A stretch of 64,000 nucleotides of DNA from Odobenus rosmarus divergens (taxonomy: Eukaryota; Chordata; Mammalia; Carnivora; Odobenidae): positions 2,673,191 through 2,737,190 of the forward strand of contig NW_004450267.1 in assembly GCF_000321225.1 (NCBI RefSeq), given 5' to 3'. The first letter of the stretch is position 1, and the number at the start of each line of letters is the position of its first letter. Positions 10,231 through 20,115 of the stretch are shown here, piece after piece. The position numbers and the translations under genes are program-made. The notes under the pieces are model-generated. The model did not search any database and was not told the origin of the DNA. It saw only the letters and a program-made list of their open reading frames with translations.

Positions 10231-10416
10231 TGTTTTTGTTTTTCCTGGAGAGAGAGAGAGAGAGAAAGGGGGAGGGGCAGAGGGAGAAAGAATCCTAAGC
10301 AGGCTCTGCGCTCAGCACAGAGCCTGATGCAGGGCTCCATCTCACGACCCTGAGATCATGACCTGAGCTGAAACCAAGAGTCAGATGCTCAACCAACTGA
10401 GCCACCCAGGTGCCCC
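10231..10416 (-). mobile_element. CAN-SINE (minus strand), older copy
   Basis: Reversed CAN-SINE: a GA-rich run at 10243-10260, AGGCTCTGCGCTCAGCACAG, ACCCTGAGATCATGACCTGA and a head ending ACTGAGCCACCCAGGTGCCCC. The poly-A side is reduced to a T-rich stub, and no own target-site duplication is evident. Confidence 0.9.
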
Positions 10417-10449
10417 ATACTCTTTTTTTAATATAATATGTATAAAGCA

Positions 10450-11178
10450 CTTCTTTCTTCTGGCTTTATTGATATAAAATTGACATATGACATTGTATAA
10501 GTTTAAGGAGTACAATGTGATGATTTGATATATGTATACATTGCAAAATGATTGCCACAAGAAGATTAGTTAGCATATCCATCACCTCCCATAGTTATCT
10601 TTTCGTTTTATTATTTTGTGTGTGTGGTGAGAGCTTTTAAGGTCTACTCAGTTAGCTGCTTTCAAGTGTGCATTACAATATTGTTAACTGTATTCACCAT
10701 GCAGTCCATTAGATTCTCAGAACTTATTCATCTTATAATGGAAGTTTGTACCCTTTGACCACCTTCACCCATTCCCCATCCACTCCACCCCTGCAATCAT
10801 CAATCTGCTGTCTGTACCCATGAGTTTGGTTTTTTTAGATTCCACATGTAAGATAAACATTACAGTATTTGTATTTCTCTGACTTATTTCATATAGCATA
10901 ATGCCCTCAAGTTTCACTCATGTTGTAGAAAATGTGAGGATCTCCATTTTTTAATGACTGGATAATTTTCCATCATCTCTCGATTGACAGATAAATAGAT
11001 TGGTCGATCTTACATTTTCTTGATCCATTCATCTGTTGAGGAACAGTTAGGTTGTTTCCCTGTCTTGGCTATTCTAAATAATGCTGCAGTGAACACAGAG
11101 GTGCAGATATATCTCCTTGAGATAGTGATTTCATTTCCTTTGGACATATACCCAGAAATGGGATTGCTGGATCATACC
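10450..11178 (-). mobile_element. L1M-type LINE-1 3' end
   Basis: Reverse-complement L1 3' UTR. The segment CTGGCTTTATTGATATAAAA begins it, followed by GTACAATGTGATGATTTGAT and CCATCACCTCCCATAGTTAT, and it ends in ACCCAGAAATGGGATTGCTGG. The copy is 5'-truncated. With the adjoining SINE it sits between two copies of CAGACCA (10224-10230 and 11179-11185). Confidence 0.85.
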
Positions 11179-11185
11179 CAGACCA

Positions 11186-11330
11186 CACTTTGAGATGCAA
11201 GATTGTGCGTATAGGAATCCCGTGGGTATCTTGTTAAAATGCAGATTCCAATTTAGCAGGTCTTAGGTGAAGCCTGAGATTTTGCATTTCTAACAAGCTT
11301 TCAGGCATGACCCCAGTTTGAATAGTAACA
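11186..11330 (-). mobile_element. End of first MER5 element plus a second MER5 copy
   Basis: CACTTTGAGATGCAAG (11186-11201) completes the element started at 10078. A second MER5-type copy follows directly, with GTATAGGAATCCCGTGGGTA, CTTGTTAAAATGCAGATTCC and TTGCATTTCTAACAAGCTTTC. It lacks its first terminal repeat. Confidence 0.7.
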
Positions 11331-11334
11331 ATGC

Positions 11335-11670
11335 AAAGTCCCAGGAACAGAAGGAAGATGAGTGTGCCAGAGCATAGTGAGGAAGGGGAGGCTGGCGGGA
11401 GATGAGGCTAGAGAAGGGGATGGAGCCATGTTACACAGAGCTTCAATAGCCATGGTATAGGGCTGTCACTTCTTCTATTTGCCAGGAGAAGTGGTTGGAG
11501 AGTTTTGAGCAGAGGAGTAACATAATCTGATTTTCACTGTAAAAAGGGAATACATGGGGGAGAGGGAGGAAGGAGAGTAAAAATAGGAAGGAGAAGGAAG
11601 TGGCTGTTGAAGTATCTAGGTGAGAGGCAGGGGAGGCTGGATTTAGGAGTAATATCCGGGGTGGAGATAT
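11335..11670 (-). mobile_element. L2 LINE fragment
   Basis: Blocks AGTTTTGAGCAGAGGAGTAAC, ATAATCTGATTTTCACTGTAA and TATCTAGGTGAGAGGCAGGG follow the reversed L2 order. Degraded, 5' part missing. Confidence 0.5.
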
Positions 11671-11867
11671 GTATATACAGAACTCCCCTGTTCGCCCGTT
11701 GGGAACCCCTTGAGACTAGGGACTGTGTCCTAACCATTCTCTGTCCTTCCTTTTTCATTCAGACTTCATGAAAGGTAATACCCCTGCTGTTCTAACGAAA
11801 CTGATCTCCCAGAGGCCACTAGTGACCTTTGTTGAGTAAAATAATTCCATTTTCAAACTCGTTTCCC

Positions 11868-12437
11868 ACCCTTATTCAACATTGTACTGGAGGTCCTAAC
11901 CAGTTCAATAACGTATGAAAAGAAAAAAAAAAGGCATACATATTGGAAAGAAAGAAGTAAAACTGTCTTTTTGTGAACGAGGTAAACATGTATGTAGAAA
12001 ATCCTAAGGAGTCTTCAAAAGAGCTATTAGAACCAATAAATGAATCTAGCAAGGTTATAGGATATGAGATTAATTACAGAAATCAACTGTATTCTATGTG
12101 CTAGCAAAAAAATAAGAAATATAAAACTCCAAAAATTCCATTCATAGTGGTATAAAAATACTTAGGAATAAATTTATTAAAGATCTTTAAGGCCTGTACA
12201 CTGAAAACTGTGAAACAGTGCTGAGAAATTAAAGAACACCTCACTAAACAGAGAAATGTGCCATGTTCATGGTTTGGAAGTCTCAATATCGCTAATTAGA
12301 AAGAATAATTTTCCCTAAATGAATCTGTAGATTCAGTGAAATCCCAGTAAATGTCCCAGCAGACTTTTTTGTTGAAATTGATAAACTGATCCTAAAATTT
12401 ATTTGGAATACAAATGACGTAGATGAAACAAAACATT
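11868..12437 (+). mobile_element. LINE-1 ORF2 fragment, left part
   Basis: Sense L1 ORF2 reverse-transcriptase region, from TATTCAACATTGTACTGGAG through GAATCTAGCAAGGTTATAGG, AATACTTAGGAATAAATTTA and GTACACTGAAAACTGTGAAA. The segment at about 11961-11985, where the RT active-site Asp pair should be encoded, reads ACTGTCTTTTTGTGAACGAG, so the catalytic motif is gone. The element continues at 13269 after an antisense L1 insertion. Confidence 0.88.
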
Positions 12438-12439
12438 GA

Positions 12440-13268
12440 AAATTTTTTTTTAATTGTGGCAAAATACACATACCAAAATTCACCATCTTAATTTTTTAAG
12501 TGTACAGTTCAGTAGTGTTAAGTATATCCATATTGTTATGTAACCAATCTCCATAACTCTTTCCATTTTGCAAGACTAAAACCTTAGGCCCATCAAACTA
12601 CAACTCCCCATTCTCCCTCTCCCCCAGCTTCTGGAAAACACCGTTCTACTTTCTGTCTCTCTGAATTGAACTTCTCTGTGTACCTCATGTAAGTGAAATC
12701 ACACAGTGTTTGTCCTTTTGTGACCAGCTTATTTCACTTAATGGATTATGTTAGAATATCCTTCCTTTTTAAGGCTGAATAATATTCCATTACATGTATA
12801 GACCACATTTTCTTTACCCATTCATCCATCAATAGACATTTAGTTTGCTAACGTTTCAGCTATTGTGAGTAATGGTGCTACGAACACGGGTGTACAAATG
12901 TCTCTTCAAGATCCTACTTTCAGTTCTTTTGTGTATATACCCAGAAGCCTGAGTGCCGGGTCATATCTATTTTTTAATTTTTGGAGGAAAAACCATTCTG
13001 TTTTCCCTAGCACTTGCACCATTTTACATTTCTGCTGATGGTGTACAAGGGTTTCAAGTTCTCTACATCCTGGCCAACACATCATTTTCTGTTTGTTTTG
13101 TTTTATTTTCAGAGTAGTCATCTTAATGAGTGTGGGGTGATATCTCATTGTGGTTTTGATTTATATTTCTCTGATGTTGAGCATCTTTTCACATGTTTAT
13201 TGGTCATTGTATAGCTTCTTTGGAGAAATGTCTATTCAAGTCCTTTGTCACAACCCAATTTTTTTAAA
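12440..13268 (-). mobile_element. L1M LINE-1 inserted into a sense L1
   Basis: Reverse-complement L1 3' end. A T run is followed by TGGCAAAATACACATACC (3' UTR), CTGAATAATATTCCATTACATG, and ORF2 C-terminal sequence visible in the minus-strand frame 12906-13148 (LKNRYDPALRLLGIYTKE). Truncated at its 5' end near 13268. Confidence 0.88.
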
Positions 13269-14318
13269 AGAACAACAACAACAAAAACCCTTATAGTGCA
13301 CAACTTTAAGACTTACTGTAAGTTACAGTAATTCACACAGAGTGTGAATTGGATAACAATTCACATAGAGGTACATGGAACAGGCTTGAGAGTCCAGAAA
13401 TAGGCCCTCATTAAAAGGTCAATTGATTTTGATAAAGGAATCAGGATAATTCAACAGGAAAAAATGAGTCTCTGTAAATGCTCCTAAAGTAAGTGGATAG
13501 TCATTAAAAAAAAAAAAGATACTAATCTTGATCTTTCCTCATACCATACACAAAAATTAATTCAAAGTGGGTCACAGACCCAAATGTGAGAGCTAAACCC
13601 ATAAAACTTCTAAAAGGAAAGACAGAAGAAAATCTTTGTGACCTTGGGTTAAGCAAAAACTTCTTAGATGGGACACAGGAGTACAAATCACAAAAGGTAC
13701 TGATTCATTGGACTTCATCAAAATTTTAAAATTTGGCAAAAGAAAATGTAAAGGTAGACTACAGATTGGGAGAAAATATTTGCAAACCATCTGATGTATT
13801 CAGAATGTATTAAGAATTCTTATTACTCAATTAGAAGAAGATGAACAGCCCATGTAAAAAATTGGCAAAATATTTGAACAACTATTTCAGCAAGGAAGAT
13901 GTATGAAATGTCTAGGAGTACATGAAAAATGTTCAACATCACTGGTCATCAAATATAAATTAAAATCACAATGAGATATCATCCTATGCCCACCAGAATA
14001 GTTTAAAAAGCCCAACAATACCAAGTGTTGATAAGGATGTAGAGAAAATGGAATCTTCGTAAATTGCTGGTGGAAATGTGAAGTGGTATAGCCTCTCTGC
14101 AAAATAATTTGACTATTTCTTTTAAAAGTAAACACATGCTTACCATACAACCCAACAGCTCCACTCCTAGGTATTTACTCAGGAGAAATGGAAATATATG
14201 TCCTCCTAAATTGCCAGTACACATCCATTACAGCATTTTTCATAGTAATCCCAAACTGGAAACAGTTCAAATGTCCATCAGCTGGCAAATGGATGAACAG
14301 AATGTGGTATATTCATAT
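13269..14318 (+). mobile_element. LINE-1 ORF2 3' part, right of insertion
   Basis: Continues the element at 11868-12437. Blocks include AGTCCAGAAATAGGCCCTCA, GGTCAATTGATTTTGATAAA, ACAATGAGATATCATCCTAT, ATTGCTGGTGGAAATGTGAA and TTCAAATGTCCATCAGCTGG. The ORF is broken by stops throughout. An A12 run at 13507-13518 lies inside. Confidence 0.88.
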
Positions 14319-15148
14319 AGTGCCTGGTTTCTCTCACCAACAACATTTTCGCCATTCACCCATGTCATTGCATGTATCTGTAGTTTGTTTCTTTTTATTG
14401 CTTGGTGGTATTCTATCATATGGATATACCATAGTCTGTTTATCTATGCCTTTGTTGATGAATACATGGGTTGTTTCCAGTTCTGCAATATTTGAATAAG
14501 GCTGCTACAAACTCAATAATTTTATTGGGAATATTTTTTTTTTGGCACAAGTTTGTTTTTTTTTTAAAGATTTTATTTATTTATTTGAGAGAGAGAGTAC
14601 ATGAGAGGGGGGAGGGTCAGAGGGAGAAGCAGACTTCCTGCCGAGCAGGGAGCCCGATGCGGGACTCGATCCCGGGACTCCAGGATCATGACCTGAGCCG
14701 AAGGCAGTCGCCTAACCAACTGAGCCACCCAGGCGCCCCTTTTGGCACAAGTTTTGAGGAACATATTTTTCTTGGGCAAATATCCAGAAGTGGCATTCCT
14801 TGGTCATAAGATAGATATTTAACTCTATAGGAATCTGTCAGAGTTCTCCAAAGCATTTGTACCATTTAACTCCCCGCCTCCACCACCACACCGGCAGTGT
14901 GTGTGAGTCCCTTCCCCCACGTTCCCACCAGCACCCGGTTTGGTCAGTCGTTTTGAATATAGCCATTCTAGAGAGCCCAAAGTGTTCTCTGATTGGAGTT
15001 TTAATTGGCATTTCCCCGATAACTAACAGTGTTGAACACTCTTTCATCTGCTTAGTGGGCATTCATGTGTCTTCCTTTGCAAAATGGCTGTTCAAGTCTT
15101 TTGCTCACTGTTTTATTGGATCATTTGTCTTTGTGGCTTTCATTGGTT
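14319..15148 (-). mobile_element. L1M LINE-1, split by a CAN-SINE
   Basis: Reverse-complement L1 3' region in two parts, 14319-14554 and 14740-about 15148. Left: ACCCATGTCATTGCATGTAT and GTTTCCAGTTCTGCAATATT. Right: GGGCAAATATCCAGAAGTGG, TCTCCAAAGCATTTGTACCA and TTAATTGGCATTTCCCCGAT. The right boundary is approximate. Confidence 0.85.
14555..14739 (-). mobile_element. CAN-SINE (minus strand), young copy
   Basis: Reversed, nearly full-length. A T run precedes AAAGATTTTATTTATTTATT, then a GA run, CCGAGCAGGGAGCCCGATGC, ACTCGATCCCGGGACTCC and the head TGAGCCACCCAGGCGCCCC. A perfect 15-bp duplication, TTTTGGCACAAGTTT, flanks it at 14540-14554 and 14740-14754. The body spelling resembles arctoid carnivore copies. 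Confidence 0.97.
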
Positions 15149-15500
15149 GGATGGCCCTGTTGAGTGTTACATTTTACAATTTCTCCTTTTGGTCCCCTCC
15201 TTTCCATCCTACTGCAGCTGCGCTGGTTCAGGCCCTTCCCAAGGCTCAACTGAACCATTACAGGAGAATTGTGACTAGTGTTTCTGACACTGGTTCCGCA
15301 CCCCTCTATATTATGTCTTTGACAAAAGGCGGAAAAATCCCTATAAAGCAGGTCCGTGTCGCACCTCTGTTCTCGTAGCCTAGAGGAAAAATCAGGTACC
15401 TTAGAATGATGTTAAGGCCCTTAGCATGTGTCCAGGCTGACTTCTCAGCCCCACCCCTCCCTGCCAGTCTCCTAATTTGCAGACTAGTAGCACTAATCAT
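15149..15500. other. Unique non-coding stretch
   Basis: No gene or clear repeat. A plus-strand frame (14857-15378) runs through the old L1 into this stretch and has no domain. Confidence 0.45.
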
Positions 15501-15860
15501 TTGTAATGGCTGCCATCCAGCTTCTCCCTGCTGGGCCTTTGCTTGTGCTGTCCCCTTAACTAGAATACCCTCCCCGCTGCTTCTTCTTCTTGCACCTGCT
15601 CTTTTTTCCCTGAAGAGCCAGGTCAAATGGAAGCTCTCCTGCGAAGCCTGCTGTAAACCCCAGACTCAGGTCCCTCCTCTGTGCTCCTGCAGCAACAGGG
15701 TGCACATCCACTGGAGTGGCGCCCAGGCTGCGTGGACACCCGCAGCTTCTGCCACCTCTCTTCTCAGCTCCTCGGTTGTTGGGAGGCTGTCCCCGTTATC
15801 TTTGAACTTGCAACCCCAACCCGTGACGGGAGCTCAGCAAATGCCTGCTGACTGGGGAAA
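15501..15860 (+). mobile_element. L2 LINE fragment
   Basis: Sense L2 3' order: GCTTCTCCCTGCTGGGCCTT, ACTAGAATACCCTCCCCGCT, AAGAGCCAGGTCAAATGGAA, and an ending AGCTCAGCAAATGCCTGCTG that resembles the L2 terminus. Confidence 0.65.
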
Positions 15861-15918
15861 TTCTTTTATTTCTTAGTGATATCAGGAAAAAGATACACTT
15901 TCAACTAAGAGAAGAAGC

Positions 15919-15942
15919 GTGTGTGTGTGTGTGTGTGTGTGT
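15919..15942 (+). repeat. (GT)12 microsatellite
   Basis: Twelve uninterrupted GT units. Length suggests it is polymorphic. Confidence 0.97.
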
Positions 15943-17164
15943 ATGGAGGGGTAGGCTGGAATGAGGGGGATTTGCACGGCAGGCACCCCCTCTGCTGAGA
16001 GAAGGTGGGGTGTGAGAAGGGCAGAGATGCTGCACCCGCCTTAGGACTGGTGCCGCCTGCCTCGCGCTGGGGGGCTGAAGGTGGCCTGCTGCCCGTGTGC
16101 GCCACTCTCTGCCCCCTTGCTCAGGGCCTGTTGCCTCTGAAAGAAACTGCACACACTGCACCCCAGGCTGAAGTGTGGCTTGTCAGCCCCAGAGGCCAGG
16201 ATGCATCGCATGGGGTGAGGTGGAGGCTCAGAGGGCAACCTGTAGGTCTGCAGAATGTTCTGCTTTCCTCCCTTTCCTCTCATCCCTGTGGGCCTTTGTT
16301 ACTACCTGCCCCACGTGTGGGGCCAGGCTCCCCACTGGGGGCCTGTTCCGGTAGGAAAGTAGCTGCCCTGCCGGCTTTAGCAGCTCATTGAATTGCAATG
16401 GGAAGAGGGGCAGCCAGAGCTTTCAGGCAGGAGTGAAGCTTAGAGGGTCCCTCCCTTTGGTTCTCAGTTCTTCTCTTCGGCAACTCATCCTGCAGGCTTT
16501 CTGTCCCCCCGCCCTGCCCCATCGCAGGTCCTCCAGCAGTGGGAAGCCCCGCCTCCCAGCGCATCCGTTCCACCTGGGGGCGGCCCTGACTAGGGAGACC
16601 CTCCATTTGGAACTCTGGGCACTTCTCCTGGACTCATCCTCCCCACTCCGCAGTGCACCCTGGGTCTTCCCCACCACACACTCCCAGGTATGGGAAGCCT
16701 GTTCCCCAAGTCTTTTCTTCTCCAGGCCAAAGGTCTTCCATACCCACAAATCTCCTCCGTGTGACATGATTTCAGGTTCCCTCAGCAACCGCCCTGCGGT
16801 TACCATGCCATCTGCAAGCGTTCCTTGGTGTCCAGGGGATGAGGGCTCAGACACTGTTTCCACCCTACCAACTCCAGCCATCTCCCCGAATCAGCTTTTC
16901 TGCTTTGGTTTGGTTTTGTTTTCCTTTAGTTGGCCATTCTCTTGGCAAATAGACACAGGCTTTGAGCTTGCTCAGCTGCGGCAGCAGCGGAAAGGACCAT
17001 GTCCCATTAAGCTCTGTTTCCCCTGGGCACCCACGACAGTCCTTGGGAATGGGTGGGTGCTAAGAAAATGTTTGTGGAAGTGCATTGAACTGAGAGAGCT
17101 GGTTGGAAACTTGGAAGAGAGTATCATCACATAGACTATATAGTCTATGCAATTGACCAGGTGG
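15943..17164. other. Unique GC-rich stretch
   Basis: No repeat recognised. It holds the longest plus-strand frame of the window (16388-17134, 248 codons) and an overlapping 152-codon minus-strand frame. The 248-codon frame shows no domain, signal peptide or compositional regularity that I recognise, and its length is within chance for GC-rich DNA. A 20-bp palindrome lies at 17130-17149. Confidence 0.45.
17130..17149. repeat. Perfect 20-bp palindrome
   Basis: CATAGACTATATAGTCTATG equals its own reverse complement. The next outward pair (A at 17129 and C at 17150) does not match. It lies in non-repetitive sequence. Confidence 0.95.
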
Positions 17165-17197
17165 GTTTTTTGTTTGTTTGTTTGTTTGTTTGTTTTT
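17165..17197 (+). repeat. (TTTG)n microsatellite
   Basis: About six TTTG units between two T runs. Confidence 0.9.
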
Positions 17198-17386
17198 TGT
17201 CAGGCCCCAACTCTTGTCACCAATACGGTCACTCCCGAGGTGGTGGAAGGAAGATAGAGAAGTTCCCTTCAGCTGAGGTGGGTCTGTGGAGTGCCTGCTA
17301 TGGGCCACTTTCTTTGCCAGATTCTACCCTGAAACATAGCTTTTCACCTTGCTTTCCTTAAGGACAGTTCAGGCCTCCTTCTTTTC

Positions 17387-17606
17387 TTTTTTTTAAAGAT
17401 TTATTTATTTAAGAGAGGAAGAGAGAGAGCGAGAGAGAGAGAGCGTGCACATGTGGGGGAGGGGCAGAGGGAGAGAGAGAATCCCATGCAGACTCCACAC
17501 TGAAGTGAGGAGCTCAACTCGAGGCTTCATCTCACGACCCTGAAATCACAACCTGAGCTGACTCCAAGAATCAGATGCTCAACCAAATGCAGCACCCAGA
17601 CGCCCT
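17387..17606 (-). mobile_element. CAN-SINE (minus strand)
   Basis: Reversed copy: T run, AAAGATTTATTTATTTAAGA, a GA-rich stretch with GC interruptions, ACGACCCTGAAATCACAACC, and a diverged head TGCAGCACCCAGACGCCC. A short CCTTCTTT-type duplication may flank it. The head has several mismatches, so it is older than the 8.7 and 14.6 kb copies. Confidence 0.9.
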
Positions 17607-18999
17607 GCATCTTGCCTTCTTTATGTCCTTCTTAAAACATATCTCAGGAGAAAAAATAAGTTTAAGTAAATCAGTTTGGAGAACCCATTCTTGGATTTGG
17701 GATGCACGCATGTGTTAATGGCCCCTCAGAAAGGCAAGAGGATGAATGCTTTCCCAAGAGATCGGTGGCTTGTCTGACGCCGTCTGCAAGGCCACCGGTC
17801 CAGCACCCCTGCTCTGGGGCTCCAGACCTTGACTTTCTCTTCAGAATAAACTGCCAGAAAGACTAGCAATCCATGGCAGGTTCTCACAACTCATGGAGGG
17901 GAAGACAGGCTGTCTGTCCCAGTACGAGTCCTGAGTCTGAGGTCATAGGACCGGGCTTCCGGCATACCATCGATCTCCCTGGAGACCTCAGGCCTCGCCA
18001 TCCAGAAGGCCCCACATGGCAGCCCCCTGATACTGATTAAAGGCACTTGGGTTTCTGGAAGCACTCAGAATCTGAAGAAGGAAAAAAAAAAAAAAACATT
18101 TCAATGCCAGGACGAAAACTTCAGTCAAAAATACTCCTTTATGCATTTACTTTTTAGCCTTAAAAGTTTTGTGGCAAACATGACCTTCTATTTCTACAAG
18201 AGTAACGAAACCTCAGATGCTAGAGGTCCTTGCTCTGAACATCTTTTTTTTTTTTTTTCCTTTTTATCTTTATGGGGCACTGGGGAAAGTTACTGAGTTT
18301 GTATACTATAGGGCACCAGAGGAAAAGCTCTCCAGAAGCCTCACTAAAATATAACACGGTTGCAAGACATAAAGCCCATGTGATTTCATGCAGGCCTTCG
18401 ATGCTAAGGTTTGATTCCAATCCATTCCCTCACCAGAAAGGGGTCTTCCTCAGTTTCACAGATCTGGGGGGAGTGAGGGACCCCAAGGTCTGCACCGACC
18501 AGGATCACTCAGCAGAGAAAAATGCCCTTTGTGACATTCAGGTTACATTTGTCTGGGGTTCCCACACATGTCCATGGAATCTGGAAGATTAACAGTGAAA
18601 AATGACCTATTTTAACAGGTGCACACTTGTGTGTAAGTGGAATTTAGCCGAGCGTGGAATTATTTTAACATGGAAATAAGTTGTGGACATTCAGAACATC
18701 CCTCTTTTGACCACACAGGAATCAGACACATGGTCAACATTTGAGAGTTTCTCAGGACTGGAAACGGATGTATTGCTTGGATTTTTCCAGAGGAAGCTAC
18801 AATATCACAGGGAAATAAACACTGATGTCTACAAAACATGACTGACTGTTCAGACTCAAATTCCTTCTGTAAAGCATGTCTGTTTTCTCAGAGGGTCAGA
18901 GAACAAAACGTGGAGTTATTAAATCTATTTAGGGAAGATCATTTCAATGATACCAACCAACAACAGGTGACAGAGATAGACATTGGTCAGCACTGTGCT
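17607..18999. other. Unique non-coding stretch
   Basis: No gene recognised. Contains an A run near 18080-18096 and a T run near 18243-18258, which are not attached to any element I can identify. Confidence 0.45.
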
Positions 19000-19240
19000 T
19001 TTAAAAGGTGTGGTGGTCAGAGAAAAAAGCCCTCCTGGGGTCCAAAGACCATGGTTTCACACTTGTGAGATGCCTGACCTAAGGCAAGACACTGGACCGC
19101 TCTGTGCCTTGACTTCTTTCTCCTCTAGAAGGGCGGGGAGGGGGTGAGCGTGCCTGCAACCCACCTCACGGGTCTGTGGACAGAACAAATTAGCTGACAA
19201 ATGCAAAGGCGCTCTGTGGGTGTTAAGCACTGTCCACGCC
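19000..19240 (+). mobile_element. MIR SINE
   Basis: Sense MIR with TCCAAAGACCATGGTTTCAC, TGCCTGACCTAAGGCAAGAC (core) and TGTGCCTTGACTTCTTTCTC. The tail runs toward TGTTAAGCACTGTCC near 19230. Confidence 0.65.
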
Positions 19241-19661
19241 GGAGAAGGCTGTCATGGTCACTGATCTGTCACGGCTGTGAACGGGACTTGAGGCTGCACA
19301 GGAAGTAGGCCGAGCAGCACAGATGAAATCCTTGAGTTCCAGTGGTGTCTCCAGGAGACAATAATTTTTTGTTTCAGGGTGACAGCTGTTCTGTTCTGAG
19401 ACTCGACTTCCCCAAGAACCTGTTCGGGGAATTAGGATATGGGAATCATCAGAGTAATCACGGCGTGGGTGGAAGCACTTTTCCTTAATGGGTAAAAAAA
19501 TTGAAACTTGCTTTTTCAAGATCGCTAGATGATACCTTTTCAAAGGCACTTAAGTCACCCTAAAGGTATGATTTCAGTGTCCCCATCTTGCAAAGGAGGA
19601 GAACCGTGCCCTGTCTGCGACACAGGGCTGTGTGTATGGACGTGTGCGTGTGAACACACAT
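19241..19661. other. Unique non-coding stretch
   Basis: Nothing recognised. A minus-strand frame at 19223-19549 (108 codons) has no known domain. Confidence 0.45.
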
Positions 19662-19683
19662 ATACACACACACATATACACAT
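19662..19683 (+). repeat. (CA/TA) low-complexity tract
   Basis: Alternating purine-pyrimidine ACACACATATACACACAC-type sequence. Confidence 0.85.
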
Positions 19684-19739
19684 TTTCTAGGAGAGGGGAA
19701 ATGTGGTCACCATGTGTCCAGTTTTTCTTTGTCTCCTCT

Positions 19740-19741
<2 letters not shown>

Positions 19742-19793
<52 letters not shown>
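19742..19793 (+). repeat. Compound (TC)17(AC)9 microsatellite
   Basis: (TC)17 at 19742-19775 runs straight into (AC)9 at 19776-19793. No SINE head or tail is attached. Confidence 0.97.
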
Positions 19794-19924
19794 TCCCACA
19801 CCCCATCTGAGGCTATGAATAAGGTGAAATCATTCAGAGAGAGGACTGAGTATACATATAGAAAGTGGGTATCTGAGGGGAGGCTTTGAAAAGGAGTTAG
19901 GGAGCCACGTTTGATCACGGATAA

Positions 19925-20115
19925 TAATTCTATTTATTTAATGCCTACTATAGGCATATGATAAACCACGTCATCACTGAACCTTTACAACAACCCTGGG
20001 AGGTAGGCATGTCTCCGTTTGCAAATGAGAAAGCGGAGACTCAGAGGGGCCCGCTGACGTGTCCGAGGTCCCACAGCCAGCAAGTGGCGGCAATGGTAGA
20101 GGGCTCTGTTCTGTC
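19925..20115 (-). mobile_element. MIR SINE
   Basis: Reversed MIR: TTTAATGCCTACTATAGGCA, ACAACAACCCTGGGAGGTAG, TTGCAAATGAGAAAGCGGAG, GTCCCACAGCCAGCAAGTGG. Nearly complete apart from the head. Confidence 0.8.

Noticed and set aside
14857..15378. 173-codon plus-strand frame
   Set aside because: It is antisense to an old L1 3' region and then enters unassigned DNA.
16388..17134. 248-codon plus-strand open frame, the longest in the window
   Set aside because: GC-rich DNA makes a frame of this length plausible by chance in 128 kb of both strands. It has no recognisable domain and overlaps a 152-codon minus-strand frame.
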